From assembly GCA_900548115.1 (NCBI GenBank), contig URJL01000016.1:1-42252 (forward strand): DNA of 42,252 bases. Reading direction: 5' to 3'. Below the pieces are notes generated by a model that worked only from the letters and a program-made list of their open reading frames with translations, ran no database searches and was not told the DNA's origin. A program made the translations under genes and the position numbers. Each line of letters opens with the position of its first letter. Within the stretch, counting starts at the first letter, position 1. This DNA is from an uncultured Eubacteriales bacterium (GTDB taxonomy: Bacteria; Bacillota; Clostridia; Oscillospirales; CAG-382). This document shows, piece after piece, positions 25,360 to 33,638 of this stretch.

Positions 25360-27057
25360 ATGCCAATCTATGAAAAATTTGTGGGCGCTCATCGCGACGA
25401 TTTTATCTCTTTAAAGGACGCGCAGAAGAATTACAAGCTCACGTGGAACGAAGATTTCAATTTTGCTTACGATGTTTTGGATGTGTTGGGAAAAGAAAAG
25501 CCCGATAAGCTTGCCATGATCTGGGTCTCCAAGGACGGCGAAGAAAAGCGCTTCACCTTCCGCGATATGATGCTCGGCTCGAACAAAGCGGCGAATTATT
25601 TAAAATATCTCGGCGTGCGCAAGGGCGACCGCGTTCTTTTGGTCATGAAGCGCAGCTATTATTTCTGGTTTGTCGCCATGGCGCTGCACAAGATCGGCGC
25701 GATCATGGTGCAGGCGACCTTTATGCTGACGGCAAAGGATTATGTTTACCGCTGCAACAAGGCGGGTATAAAGTGCGCCATCATCACGGGCGACGGCGAC
25801 TGTACCGATCATTTCGACGAACGGCAGGAGGAATACGAGACCGTCAAATTAAAGCTTGTTTTGGGCCACAAAAAAGTTCCGGGCTGGCTTGATTTCGAAG
25901 ACGGCTTTGCCGCCGCAAGCGACGAATGGTCGCGCCCGACGGGAGCCGACGCCACCACCTGCGACGACACGTCGCTCATGAGCTTTACTTCGGGAACAAG
26001 CGGCTATCCGAAGATCGTAACGCACGATTTTCGTTATCCGCTCGGTCATATCATGACGGGTGTGTTCTGGCACCGCGTCGTGGACGGCGGACTGCATTTC
26101 ACCATTTCGGACACGGGCTGGCTGAAGTCGCTGTGGGGCAAAATGTACGGTCAATGGTTCGGCGAATCGGCGATCTTGGTTTATGATTTCGATAAATTCG
26201 ACGGAGCGGACATTCTTTCGAAGATTGAAAAATACAAGGTCACGACCTTCTGTGTGCCTCCGACCATGTACCGTCTCATGCTGCAAAACGATCTTTCAAA
26301 ATACGATCTTTCCTCGCTCGTTCATTGCTGTACGGCGGGAGAGGCGCTGAATCCCGAGATCTTCAACCGTTGGAAAGAAGCGACGGGATTGAAAATTTAC
26401 GAGGGCTTCGGACAGACCGAAACCACGGTCTGCATCGCCACCATTTATCCGTGGACAGAACCCGTTCCCGGTGCGATCGGGCTTCCCGTTCCGGGGTTTG
26501 ACGTTCATATTCTCGACGAGAACAGCGAAAACTGCCAGCGCGGTACGAACGGCGAGATCTGCATTCGCGTGCTGAGCGCCAACCGCCATCCCTGCGGACT
26601 TCTTCGCACCTATAACATGAGCGAAGAGGACACGCGCAAGGCGACGCACGACGGCTATTATCACACGGGAGACGTCGCTTACCGCGATGAGTTGGGACTT
26701 TTCCGTTATGTCGGACGAAACGACGACGTCATCAAATCGAGCGGCTACCGTATCAGCCCGTTTGAGATCGAAAGCGTTCTGACCGAACATCCCGCCGTAT
26801 TCGAGGTCGCCGTAACGGGCGTTCCCGACCCCGTGCGCGGCTTTGCCGTAAAGGCGACCATCGTTCTTTCAAACGGCTATGCCCCGTCGGACGAGCTGAC
26901 CAAAAATCTGCAAAACTATGTCAAGGTCAACACCGCACCGTACAAATATCCCCGCGTTGTGGAATACGTTACGGAATTGCCCAAGACCTTCAACGGCAAG
27001 ATCCAGCGTGTCGAAATTCGTGACAAGGATAAAAAGAAAGCCGAACAGAGAGAATAA
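25360..27057 (+). CDS. AMP-forming acyl-CoA synthetase
   Basis: Joins a carboxylic acid to CoA using ATP via an acyl-adenylate. The 565 residues show the ANL-family motifs: P-loop MSFTSGTSGYPKIV, IYEGFGQTET, YHTGDVAYRD, the hinge GRNDDVIKSSGYRISPFEIE, and the catalytic lysine in TFNGKIQRVEIR. It resembles acetyl/medium-chain (AcsM-like) synthetases. Specificity is not visible. Next to a branched-chain transaminase and a VorB-type oxidoreductase it most likely handles branched short-chain acids such as isobutyrate, 2-methylbutyrate and isovalerate, or aryl acids. Start ATG 25360 with AAGGACGG upstream. Last gene of the operon. Confidence 0.9.
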   Translation: MPIYEKFVGAHRDDFISLKDAQKNYKLTWNEDFNFAYDVLDVLGKEKPDKLAMIWVSKDGEEKRFTFRDMMLGSNKAANYLKYLGVRKGDRVLLVMKRSYYFWFVAMALHKIGAIMVQATFMLTAKDYVYRCNKAGIKCAIITGDGDCTDHFDERQEEYETVKLKLVLGHKKVPGWLDFEDGFAAASDEWSRPTGADATTCDDTSLMSFTSGTSGYPKIVTHDFRYPLGHIMTGVFWHRVVDGGLHFTISDTGWLKSLWGKMYGQWFGESAILVYDFDKFDGADILSKIEKYKVTTFCVPPTMYRLMLQNDLSKYDLSSLVHCCTAGEALNPEIFNRWKEATGLKIYEGFGQTETTVCIATIYPWTEPVPGAIGLPVPGFDVHILDENSENCQRGTNGEICIRVLSANRHPCGLLRTYNMSEEDTRKATHDGYYHTGDVAYRDELGLFRYVGRNDDVIKSSGYRISPFEIESVLTEHPAVFEVAVTGVPDPVRGFAVKATIVLSNGYAPSDELTKNLQNYVKVNTAPYKYPRVVEYVTELPKTFNGKIQRVEIRDKDKKKAEQRE

Positions 27058-27061
27058 AGCA

Positions 27062-27098
27062 AAGTCCCCGAGCGTAAAGCTCGGGGACTTCTTTGTTT
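27062..27098 (+). terminator. Intrinsic terminator of the branched-chain operon
   Basis: Perfect 12-bp stem (27062-27073 with 27079-27090), 5-base loop, then CTTTGTTT, just after the synthetase stop and before the convergent penicillin-binding protein gene. Confidence 0.88.
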
Positions 27099-27121
27099 AA
27101 TTTTGGTTTTTCGGTGTGCTT

Positions 27122-29173
27122 TTACCGGAACTCGTCGGGGTGTTCGAAATAATAATCGAACACGCTCTTGGCAACCGTCGCCGCGGTATAGCTGTGTTCA
27201 CCGTTTTCGATGATGACGCTGACGACGATCTCGGGGGTCTCATAGGGGGCAAAACCGGCAAACACCGCGTTGTCTCCGCCGTTTCCGCCGCGCTGAGCCG
27301 TACCCGTTTTGCCGCCCACCGAATAAGGGTAACGGATAAAGACCGAAGCGGCGGTACCGTCCTCGACGACCGATTTCATACCGCGCTTCAAAAGCTCCAG
27401 ACTCTCGGCGGGAAGATCGATTTCGGAAAGTATTTCAGGTTTTGCTTCGTATTCCGTCGCGCCCGTGTAAAAATCGTTGACCGATTTCAAAAGATGTGTC
27501 TTATAGCGCGTTCCGCCGTTTACGACCGTCGAGAAGAACGACGCGAGCTGCAAGGGCGTAAAGGCGTTGTCCGACTGACCGATTGCCGATTGGATGAGAT
27601 CACCGGGGTTCCACGGCTTTCCGAGGCTTGCGCGATATTCGGGACCCGCGAGAATTCCCGCGGATTCGCCCGTTTCGATGCCCGTTTTTTCGCCGAGACC
27701 CAACTTTTTGGCATAATCGTTCAAACGGTCGGTGCCGAGCTGACGTCCGACTTCAAAGAAGAAATAGTTGCAGGAATTCTTGATCGCGTCGACCACGTTC
27801 TGCCAGCCGTGTCCCACGCCGTGCATATCAAAATACCAGCAGTGCGGCTGATAGTCGCTGTATTCTTTATAGATACCCGTGTCGTAATAACGCGTGTTCT
27901 CGTCGATAATTCCCGCGTCGAGCGCGGCGGCGGCGGTGGCGATTTTAAAGGTCGAGCCGGGCGGGTAAATTCCGTCGGCGGCGCGGTTCAAAAGCGGCGC
28001 GCGCTCATCGTTCAAAAGCTCCGATACCGTGTCGCGGTAGGTGTTCTGGTCATACGTCGGGTAGCTTGCCGAGACGTAGATCTCACCCGTGTTGCAGTTT
28101 TCCACCACCACCGCTCCGGTGCAGCGGTCGGGATTTCCGTTGCGGATATTGCTCGTGTTTATTGCTTCAATGACCTCGCGCAGCGACTGTTCCGCCGCGT
28201 TCTGCATACCCGCGCTCAGGGTGAGATAAACGGTCTTTCCGTATTTCGGCGGGTTTTCCTCCGAAACGGTCTCGTTTAAGATCGTCTCGCCGTCGGCGGA
28301 ATATTCAACCGTTTTGTAACCGGTCTTTCCGCGAAGATACTCTTCAAATGCCGCTTCCGCGCCGTTTTTTCCGACCGTCGCGTCGAGCGCATAGCCTTTT
28401 TCTTTATATGCGTCGGCTTCCTCTGGAAAGATCGGTCCCGTGCGTCCCAAAACGTGCGCCGCAAGCGTTCCGTAGGTATATTTTCGGCTGTTGGCAACGA
28501 CCACTTCCACCCCGGGAAGCTCGTAAAGCCGCTCCGAAAGTCTTGTCACCAGTCCGATGTCGGCATTCTCCAGGACCGTGAAAGGATTGGTCACGGCAAA
28601 ATCCGAGCCTTCGAGCGTATAACGCAGACCGATGACACGGCGGATGTCGTATTCCGACGCGTCGGGAAGCGTTTTTTCGATACGGTAACGCTTGTACAAC
28701 AGGTCATACAGTCCCGTCCCCGCAAAATCATCCTCCGAAAGCCCGCTTACGCGCAGAAACACCTTGAGTGCACGCGCCTTGTCGGGGTCGGTCGGGGGGA
28801 TATAACGATCATGGGCGTCGACCGGCAAAAGATCGGGCGCGGTCTGCCCTTCCCCCTCCAAAAAGTCAAGAAAGGACAAAAGCACACGGTTTTCTTCGCC
28901 CGAGGGAAGCAGCGACTTGTTGAGACGGATATTCTGCACGCCGACGTTGATAACCAGCCGCTCGCCGCTGCGGTCGGCGATCTCTCCTCGCGAAGGCTCA
29001 ATGGCGATGACTTTTAAATTTTTCGGCGTGGCGCGCTCGGTATAATACTCTTTGTTGGCGACCTGAAGCGACAAAAGACGCGCCGCAAAAGCAAACGCCG
29101 CCGCGAACAAGATCAAGATCAAAAAAAGCATACGACCGCGCCGCATTTTTCCTTCTCCGACACCGAAAAGCAT
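27122..29173 (-). CDS. Class B penicillin-binding protein (PBP2-like transpeptidase)
   Basis: Membrane-bound D,D-transpeptidase that cross-links peptidoglycan. The N-terminal anchor is MLFLILILFAAAFAFAARLL. Next comes the class B dimerisation region with SRGEIADRSGE and VLGRTGPI, then the penicillin-binding domain. The active serine is at about 406 in YPPGSTFK; the second motif is SCN in IKNSCNYFFFEVGR; the third is KTGTAQ near 620. Three starts are possible: GTG 29182, ATG 29173 (strong G-rich ribosome site 8 bases ahead, chosen here) and ATG 29146 (GGAGAAGG ahead). It is divergent from ttcA. No mre or rodA genes are adjacent, so a role in elongation or sporulation cannot be decided. Confidence 0.92.
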   Translation of the reverse strand: MLFGVGEGKMRRGRMLFLILILFAAAFAFAARLLSLQVANKEYYTERATPKNLKVIAIEPSRGEIADRSGERLVINVGVQNIRLNKSLLPSGEENRVLLSFLDFLEGEGQTAPDLLPVDAHDRYIPPTDPDKARALKVFLRVSGLSEDDFAGTGLYDLLYKRYRIEKTLPDASEYDIRRVIGLRYTLEGSDFAVTNPFTVLENADIGLVTRLSERLYELPGVEVVVANSRKYTYGTLAAHVLGRTGPIFPEEADAYKEKGYALDATVGKNGAEAAFEEYLRGKTGYKTVEYSADGETILNETVSEENPPKYGKTVYLTLSAGMQNAAEQSLREVIEAINTSNIRNGNPDRCTGAVVVENCNTGEIYVSASYPTYDQNTYRDTVSELLNDERAPLLNRAADGIYPPGSTFKIATAAAALDAGIIDENTRYYDTGIYKEYSDYQPHCWYFDMHGVGHGWQNVVDAIKNSCNYFFFEVGRQLGTDRLNDYAKKLGLGEKTGIETGESAGILAGPEYRASLGKPWNPGDLIQSAIGQSDNAFTPLQLASFFSTVVNGGTRYKTHLLKSVNDFYTGATEYEAKPEILSEIDLPAESLELLKRGMKSVVEDGTAASVFIRYPYSVGGKTGTAQRGGNGGDNAVFAGFAPYETPEIVVSVIIENGEHSYTAATVAKSVFDYYFEHPDEFR

Positions 29174-29227
29174 CCGTGCCACCCCCCTTCCTGCCGTTTT
29201 TGTTTTCGTTTCCGCCTTTTGTCCTTT

Positions 29228-29256
29228 ATTATACCGTTTTTTTGAAGAAAATTCAA
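29228..29256 (-). promoter_or_regulatory. Sigma-A promoter for the penicillin-binding protein
   Basis: Minus-strand TTGAAT (29251-29256), 17-base spacer, TATAAT (29228-29233). Confidence 0.75.
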
Positions 29257-29274
29257 CCGTTTTCCCCCACTCTC

Positions 29275-29303
29275 TTTACTTTTTTTTCAACTTGTGGTAT
29301 ACT
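29275..29303 (+). promoter_or_regulatory. Sigma-A promoter for ttcA and the EEP gene
   Basis: TTTACT (29275-29280), 17-base spacer, TATACT (29298-29303). Transcription would begin about 25 bases before ATG 29335. Confidence 0.7.
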
Positions 29304-29334
29304 GCTGATAAAACCGAAAAGAAAGCAAAAAAAT

Positions 29335-30201
29335 ATGACCGAAAACAACCTTTTGCCGCATACGCCTGAAGACGCAAAAAGCGTAAACTTAAACATAAAA
29401 TACACCTTCGGCAGTACGCGCCGCCTTTTGAGTGCGGTGCGGCGCGCCGTCGACGAATATCACATGATCGGGGAAAACGACCGTATCTGCGTCGGGCTTT
29501 CGGGCGGGAAGGATTCGCTGACACTGCTCACGCTTCTTTCGTCCCTGCGGCGGTTCTATCCGAAAAAATTCGAGCTTTTTGCCGTCCATATGGATCCCGC
29601 CTTTTACGACGCGGGCTTCGGGACAAAAGAGGACGCCGAAAGGGGCATTTCTGCCCTGCACGATTTTTGCGCACAGCTCGACGTACCCTTTCACACCGAG
29701 CGCACGCACATTGCCGAGATCGTTTTTTCGGTTCGGCGGGAGGAAAATCCCTGTTCGCTTTGCTCGCGCATGCGCCGCGGCGCGCTGCACGGCGCCGCAA
29801 AGCTTCTTTCCTGCAATAAGCTTGCCCTCGGACATCATTTCGACGATGCGGTCGAAACGCTGATCATGAATCTTTTCAACGAAGGGCGGATCGGCTGTTT
29901 CTCACCCGTCACCTATCTTGACCGCCGCGATATCACCGTCATTCGCCCGCTGCTTTACTGCTCCGAAAAATCGATCCGCTATTTTGTTTCGCGCTCAGAT
30001 CTTCCGCTGATCGAAAGTTCCTGTCCCGCCGACAAGGATTCCGAGCGCAAGCGGGTCAAGGAGCTTCTCCGCCGTCTTGAAAAAGAAGAATATCCGGGGC
30101 TGAAGCACCGCCTTTTCGGCGCTATGCAAAAGGCGGATCTTGACGGATTCGGCATCGAAAGCAAGGAGGATAAAAATGCTTCTGAAAGTCATGACCTTTA
30201 A
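29335..30201 (+). CDS. TtcA-family tRNA 2-thiocytidine synthetase-like protein
   Basis: PP-loop ATP pyrophosphatase of the TtcA/TtuA group, which puts sulfur into tRNA bases (TtcA: cytidine 32) using a [4Fe-4S] cluster. The 288 residues carry the PP-loop GLSGGKDSLTLL (about 55-66), a CxxC pair in NPCSLCSRMRRGAL, and a later cysteine in LIESSCPAD that fits the third cluster ligand. GHHFDDAVETLIMNLF is also typical. Start ATG 29335 is 25 bases from the predicted transcription start and has only a weak ribosome site; the frame extends upstream, but that would lie outside the transcript. The next gene starts 26 bases inside its end. Confidence 0.87.
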   Translation: MTENNLLPHTPEDAKSVNLNIKYTFGSTRRLLSAVRRAVDEYHMIGENDRICVGLSGGKDSLTLLTLLSSLRRFYPKKFELFAVHMDPAFYDAGFGTKEDAERGISALHDFCAQLDVPFHTERTHIAEIVFSVRREENPCSLCSRMRRGALHGAAKLLSCNKLALGHHFDDAVETLIMNLFNEGRIGCFSPVTYLDRRDITVIRPLLYCSEKSIRYFVSRSDLPLIESSCPADKDSERKRVKELLRRLEKEEYPGLKHRLFGAMQKADLDGFGIESKEDKNASESHDL

Positions 30202-30943
30202 TCTGCGCGTAGACGTTCCCGCCGACGGCATCAATGCCTTTTCTAACCGTACGGAGAAGATTCGCCGCATGCTTCTTTCCGAAAGTCCCGACATTATCGG
30301 AACGCAGGAGGTAAACGAAAGCATGCTCGCGTGGGCACAGCATGCTCTCTGTGAAAAGTATATTTCGGTCGGCACGGGACGGCAAAAGGATTTTTCGGGT
30401 GAGGGAGCGCGCATTTTCTACGATTTTAAAAAATTTGCGCTTCTGCGCCTTGAGACCAAATGGCTCTCCGAAACCCCCGATGTTCCCGAAAGCCGCTACA
30501 GCGTCGATCAGAGCGACTGCCCACGCGTTTATACGCTGGCGGAATTTGTCGACCGAAAAACCCGAACGGTCTTTCGCGTGATCAACGTTCATCTCGACCA
30601 CAAGGGCGAAGCGGCAATGCTTTGCGGCGCCGTTCAGATCATGCAGCGGATAGCCGCCGAAAACGCTTCTTTCCCGATGAAAACGGTGCTGACGGGGGAT
30701 TTCAACGCGCTGCCCGACTCTCCGGCCGTCAAGACCGTGCGGGCACACCTTTCGGATCTTACCGAAAATCTTGCGGGTACCTTTCACGACTTCGGTCGGC
30801 TTTCTCCCCCAAACCGAGCAAAGATCGATTATATTTTCAGCGACGCGCCCGCCGCGAAAAACGCCTATATCGTCCCCGACGAGCCATCGGACGGCGTTTA
30901 TGTTTCGGATCATTTTCCGGTCTGCGCTTTTCTTTGTTTGTGA
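30176..30943 (+). CDS. Endonuclease/exonuclease/phosphatase family protein
   Basis: A 255-residue metal-dependent phosphoesterase fold. Motifs in order: KVMTFNLRVD, the metal glutamate in IGTQEV, VINVHLDHKG, the catalytic GDFNALPDSPA, IDYIFS, and SDHFPVCAFL at the end. Members range from nucleases to phosphatases of lipids and sugars. This intracellular form (no signal peptide) resembles the clostridial and Bacteroides branch with unknown substrate. AAGGAGGA inside the ttcA end precedes ATG 30176. Confidence 0.85.
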   Translation: MLLKVMTFNLRVDVPADGINAFSNRTEKIRRMLLSESPDIIGTQEVNESMLAWAQHALCEKYISVGTGRQKDFSGEGARIFYDFKKFALLRLETKWLSETPDVPESRYSVDQSDCPRVYTLAEFVDRKTRTVFRVINVHLDHKGEAAMLCGAVQIMQRIAAENASFPMKTVLTGDFNALPDSPAVKTVRAHLSDLTENLAGTFHDFGRLSPPNRAKIDYIFSDAPAAKNAYIVPDEPSDGVYVSDHFPVCAFLCL

Positions 30944-31018
30944 GCCTCCGCCGTATAATGCACGCGGACTCTGTATAAAATAGCAATGAAAACCTGTTTT
31001 GTACGGAGGACAAAAGGT

Positions 31019-31216
31019 ATGACCGAACCGACTTCTCTCGAATCAAAATGCCGCCGCGAGGTGGTGGAACGTTATTGCCCCGTGATCGACGAAAACACCG
31101 TTTTAATACGCCGCTTTTTCGAAGACAAGACCGTTTGCGAATGCATTCACAACGAGAAATGCAAAGGGCGGGACAGCTGCCGCCGCCGCAGCGAAACGGC
31201 GGTGACGACAAAATAA
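31019..31216 (+). CDS. Small cysteine-rich protein of unknown function
   Basis: A 65-residue charged protein with six cysteines (positions 11, 20, 40, 42, 48, 54), four of them clustered in CECIHNEKCKGRDSC. No signal peptide. A clear GGAGG lies ahead of ATG 31019, and the stop is 19 bases before the D-lactate dehydrogenase start, so both are probably on one mRNA. The cysteine spacing could bind zinc or an Fe-S cluster. I do not recognise the family. Confidence 0.65.
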   Translation: MTEPTSLESKCRREVVERYCPVIDENTVLIRRFFEDKTVCECIHNEKCKGRDSCRRRSETAVTTK

Positions 31217-31235
31217 AAAATACGGAGGAAAAAAC

Positions 31236-32237
31236 ATGCACCGATTTGCGGTTTTCGATACCAAGCCCTACGATGAAGAGGCGCTGAAAAACGCCGTTTC
31301 CGAAGAGGATATCACATTCAAATTTTACGACACCAAGCTCTCGCCCGACACGGCGAGCCTTGCGCGCGGGTGCGACGGCGCGATAATCTTTGTCAACGAC
31401 CGTGCGGACGACGAAACGCTTGCGCGCCTTGCCGAGCAGAACGTGCGCTTTTTGGCGCTCCGCTGTGCGGGTTACAACAACGTCGATCTTGCGGCGGCGA
31501 AAAAATACGGCATCCGCGTTGCGCGCGTTCCCGCCTATTCGCCCCATGCCGTGGCAGAACACGCCATGGCGCTGCTGCTTTGCTCGCTGCGGCGCATCCA
31601 CAAGGCATACATCCGCACGCGCGATTTCAATTTTTCCCTAAACGGGCTTTGCGGCTTTGATCTTTACGGAAAAACGGTCGGCGTTGTCGGAACGGGAAAG
31701 ATCGGGCGCACCTTTATTTCGATCTGCCGCGGCTTCGGCATGAAGGTCATTGCCTATGACCGTTATCCCGCAAAGGATACGGACATTGAATATGTTTCGC
31801 TCGAGGAGCTTTTTCGGCGGGCGGATATTATTTCGCTCCACTGTCCCCTCACCCCCGAGACCGAATATATGATCAACGAAAAAAGCATTGCGATGATGAA
31901 AAAGGGTGTTTTTATCATCAACACCTCGCGCGGCATGCTCATCGATTCCGACGCGCTGATCGAAGGGATCAAAGAAAAGAAGATCGGCGCGGCGTGTCTG
32001 GACGTGTATGAAGAGGAATCCGATTTGTTTTTCGAGGACAATTCGGGACACATTTTACAGGATGATACCCTCGCGCGGCTCATTTCCATGCCGAATGTTA
32101 TTCTGACCTCGCACCAAGGGTTTCTTACCTCCGACGCGCTCGAAAACATCGCCTCCGAGACGGTGAAGAACATTAAGGAATTTCTCGCGGGCAAAAATAT
32201 CGAAAACGAGCTTTTGCCGCCCGAGGGCGAAAAATAA
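31236..32237 (+). CDS. ldhA: D-lactate dehydrogenase (D-2-hydroxyacid dehydrogenase)
   Basis: Reduces pyruvate (or a related 2-oxoacid) to the D-hydroxyacid with NADH. The 333 residues match the LdhA branch: substrate-loop LALRCAGYNNVDL, RVPAYSPHAVAEHAMALLL, the NAD motif VGVVGTGKIGRTF, INTSRG with the catalytic arginine, DVYEEESDLFFED, and the catalytic histidine in TSHQGFLTSDAL. GGAGG lies ahead of the start. Other 2-hydroxyacid substrates cannot be excluded. Fits a fermentative anaerobe. Confidence 0.92.
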   Translation: MHRFAVFDTKPYDEEALKNAVSEEDITFKFYDTKLSPDTASLARGCDGAIIFVNDRADDETLARLAEQNVRFLALRCAGYNNVDLAAAKKYGIRVARVPAYSPHAVAEHAMALLLCSLRRIHKAYIRTRDFNFSLNGLCGFDLYGKTVGVVGTGKIGRTFISICRGFGMKVIAYDRYPAKDTDIEYVSLEELFRRADIISLHCPLTPETEYMINEKSIAMMKKGVFIINTSRGMLIDSDALIEGIKEKKIGAACLDVYEEESDLFFEDNSGHILQDDTLARLISMPNVILTSHQGFLTSDALENIASETVKNIKEFLAGKNIENELLPPEGEK

Positions 32238-32265
32238 AAATCGCGGAAAAAATCCCTTTTCGGAC

Positions 32266-32295
32266 TTGACAAACGCGCTTTTTCCGTGCTATAAT
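32266..32295 (+). promoter_or_regulatory. Sigma-A promoter of glnA
   Basis: TTGACA (32266-32271), 18-base spacer, TATAAT (32290-32295). Transcription would start near 32302, just at the base of the leader hairpin. Confidence 0.88.
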
Positions 32296-32304
32296 AATTC
32301 GAAC

Positions 32305-32361
32305 AAAGATGTTTCGCAAAGGCACCCCTTTACCCTTTTGCAGACATCTTTTTCGTTTTTT
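32305..32361 (+). terminator. Leader terminator (attenuator) before glnA, possible ANTAR target
   Basis: A long hairpin fills the leader: 32305-32312 pairs with 32344-32351, and 32316-32322 pairs with 32335-32341, joined by a G-U and an A-U pair and one bulged C (about 17 bp in all, 12-base loop). The T tract TTTTTCGTTTTTT follows at once. This is an intrinsic terminator inside the 5' leader, 24 bases before the glnA start. ANTAR proteins prevent termination by binding leader hairpins, and an ANTAR gene directly follows glnA. The paired hexaloop hairpins usually bound by ANTAR were not clearly found. Confidence 0.8.
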
Positions 32362-32384
32362 AAAAAAGAAAAGGAGCTGTCGTT

Positions 32385-33593
32385 ATGAAGTATTCGGCAA
32401 AGGAAGTCATGCAATATGTCGCCGAGGAGGATGTAAAGTTCATCCGACTTGCCTTTTGCGATGTTTACGGAAAGCAGAAAAACATTTCGATCATGCCGGG
32501 AGAGCTTCCGCGCGCCTTTCGTCACGGCGTCGCGATCGACGCCTCCGCCATACGCGGTTTCGGAGAAGAAAATCATTCCGATCTGTTTCTGCATCCCGAC
32601 CCCTCCACCATTTCGGTCCTTCCGTGGCGCCCCGAACACGGACGCGTCGTCCGTATGTTCTGCGATGTCCGTCTTCCCGACGGAACGCCCTTTGACGCCG
32701 ACGCGCGAAGCCTTTTGCGCGGCACCTGCGAAAAGGCAAAGGAGAAGGGCTTTACGTTCTTTTTCGGCTCGGAGCTTGAGTTTTATCTTTTCAAATGTGC
32801 CGAAGACGGAACGCCGACCGCGATACCGTACGACGACGCAGGGTATATGGACATAGCGCCCGCCGACAAGGGCGAAAATGTGCGCCGCGAGATCTGTCTT
32901 ACGCTTGAACAAATGGGCATTCTGCCCGAAAGCTCGCATCATGAGGAAGGTCCCGGGCAAAATGAGATCGACTTTCATTACGCCGAACCGCTGATCGGCG
33001 CCGATCAGGTCATAACGGTTCGCTCGGCGGTGCGCACCATTGCCGCACGGAACGGGCTTTTCGCCGACTTTTCGCCGAAGCCTCTTGCCGACCGTGCCGG
33101 AAGCGGAATGCACATCAACTTTTCGGTAAAACCACAGAGAGATGAGGATGTTCTTCCCTTTGCCATAGCGGGGATTCTGCGTTACGCGCCCGATATGACG
33201 GTCTTTCTGAACCCCACCGAAAATTCCTTCCTGCGACTCGGAGCCGACAAAGCGCCCGACCGCATCTCGTGGTCGCCCGAAAACCGTTCGACGCTCATCC
33301 GCGTTCCCGCCGCAAGCGGCGAATATCGCCGTGCCGAGCTTCGCTCACCCGACGCGACGGCAAATCCTTACCTTGCCTACGTCCTTATGACCGAGGCGGC
33401 TCTGTACGGAATCGAAGAAAAGCTTCCGCTTCCCGCCCCCTCGCAGATCAATTTTTACACCGCCTCCGACGCGGAAAAGGAGCAATACGTGCGCCTTCCG
33501 AAAACGCTTGCCGAAGCGAAAAAAGCCGCGGCGGAAAGCGAATTCATACGCCGTGTTCTGCCCGCCCGTCTGATCGACTCTTATTGCCGCTGA
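32385..33593 (+). CDS. glnA: Glutamine synthetase, type I family
   Basis: Makes glutamine from glutamate, ammonia and ATP. The 402 residues show the beta-grasp N-terminal domain (KFIRLAFCDVYGKQKN) and the catalytic domain: FGSELEFYLF (metal glutamates), GPGQNEIDFHY, GSGMHINFS, the ATP/glutamate loop ENSFLRLG, and RRAELRSPDATANPYLA. The usual DGSSI active-site loop reads DASAIRGF, which I believe is normal for a clostridial sub-clade. It is shorter than the 440-residue Bacillus enzyme at the C-terminus, and no adenylylation site is seen. Start by AAGGAG. Preceded by a leader terminator and followed 45 bases later by an ANTAR regulator. Confidence 0.92.
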   Translation: MKYSAKEVMQYVAEEDVKFIRLAFCDVYGKQKNISIMPGELPRAFRHGVAIDASAIRGFGEENHSDLFLHPDPSTISVLPWRPEHGRVVRMFCDVRLPDGTPFDADARSLLRGTCEKAKEKGFTFFFGSELEFYLFKCAEDGTPTAIPYDDAGYMDIAPADKGENVRREICLTLEQMGILPESSHHEEGPGQNEIDFHYAEPLIGADQVITVRSAVRTIAARNGLFADFSPKPLADRAGSGMHINFSVKPQRDEDVLPFAIAGILRYAPDMTVFLNPTENSFLRLGADKAPDRISWSPENRSTLIRVPAASGEYRRAELRSPDATANPYLAYVLMTEAALYGIEEKLPLPAPSQINFYTASDAEKEQYVRLPKTLAEAKKAAAESEFIRRVLPARLIDSYCR

Positions 33594-33638
33594 AACAAGC
33601 GAAAAAGAGACGAAAAAGAAAGGAGGCAGAGCGCCGCG

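Noticed and set aside
32385..33593. DASAIRGF in place of DGSSI in glutamine synthetase as a sign of inactivity
   Set aside because: The key metal and ATP motifs are intact, and I recall the same variant in other clostridial glutamine synthetases next to ANTAR genes, so it is likely a clade feature.
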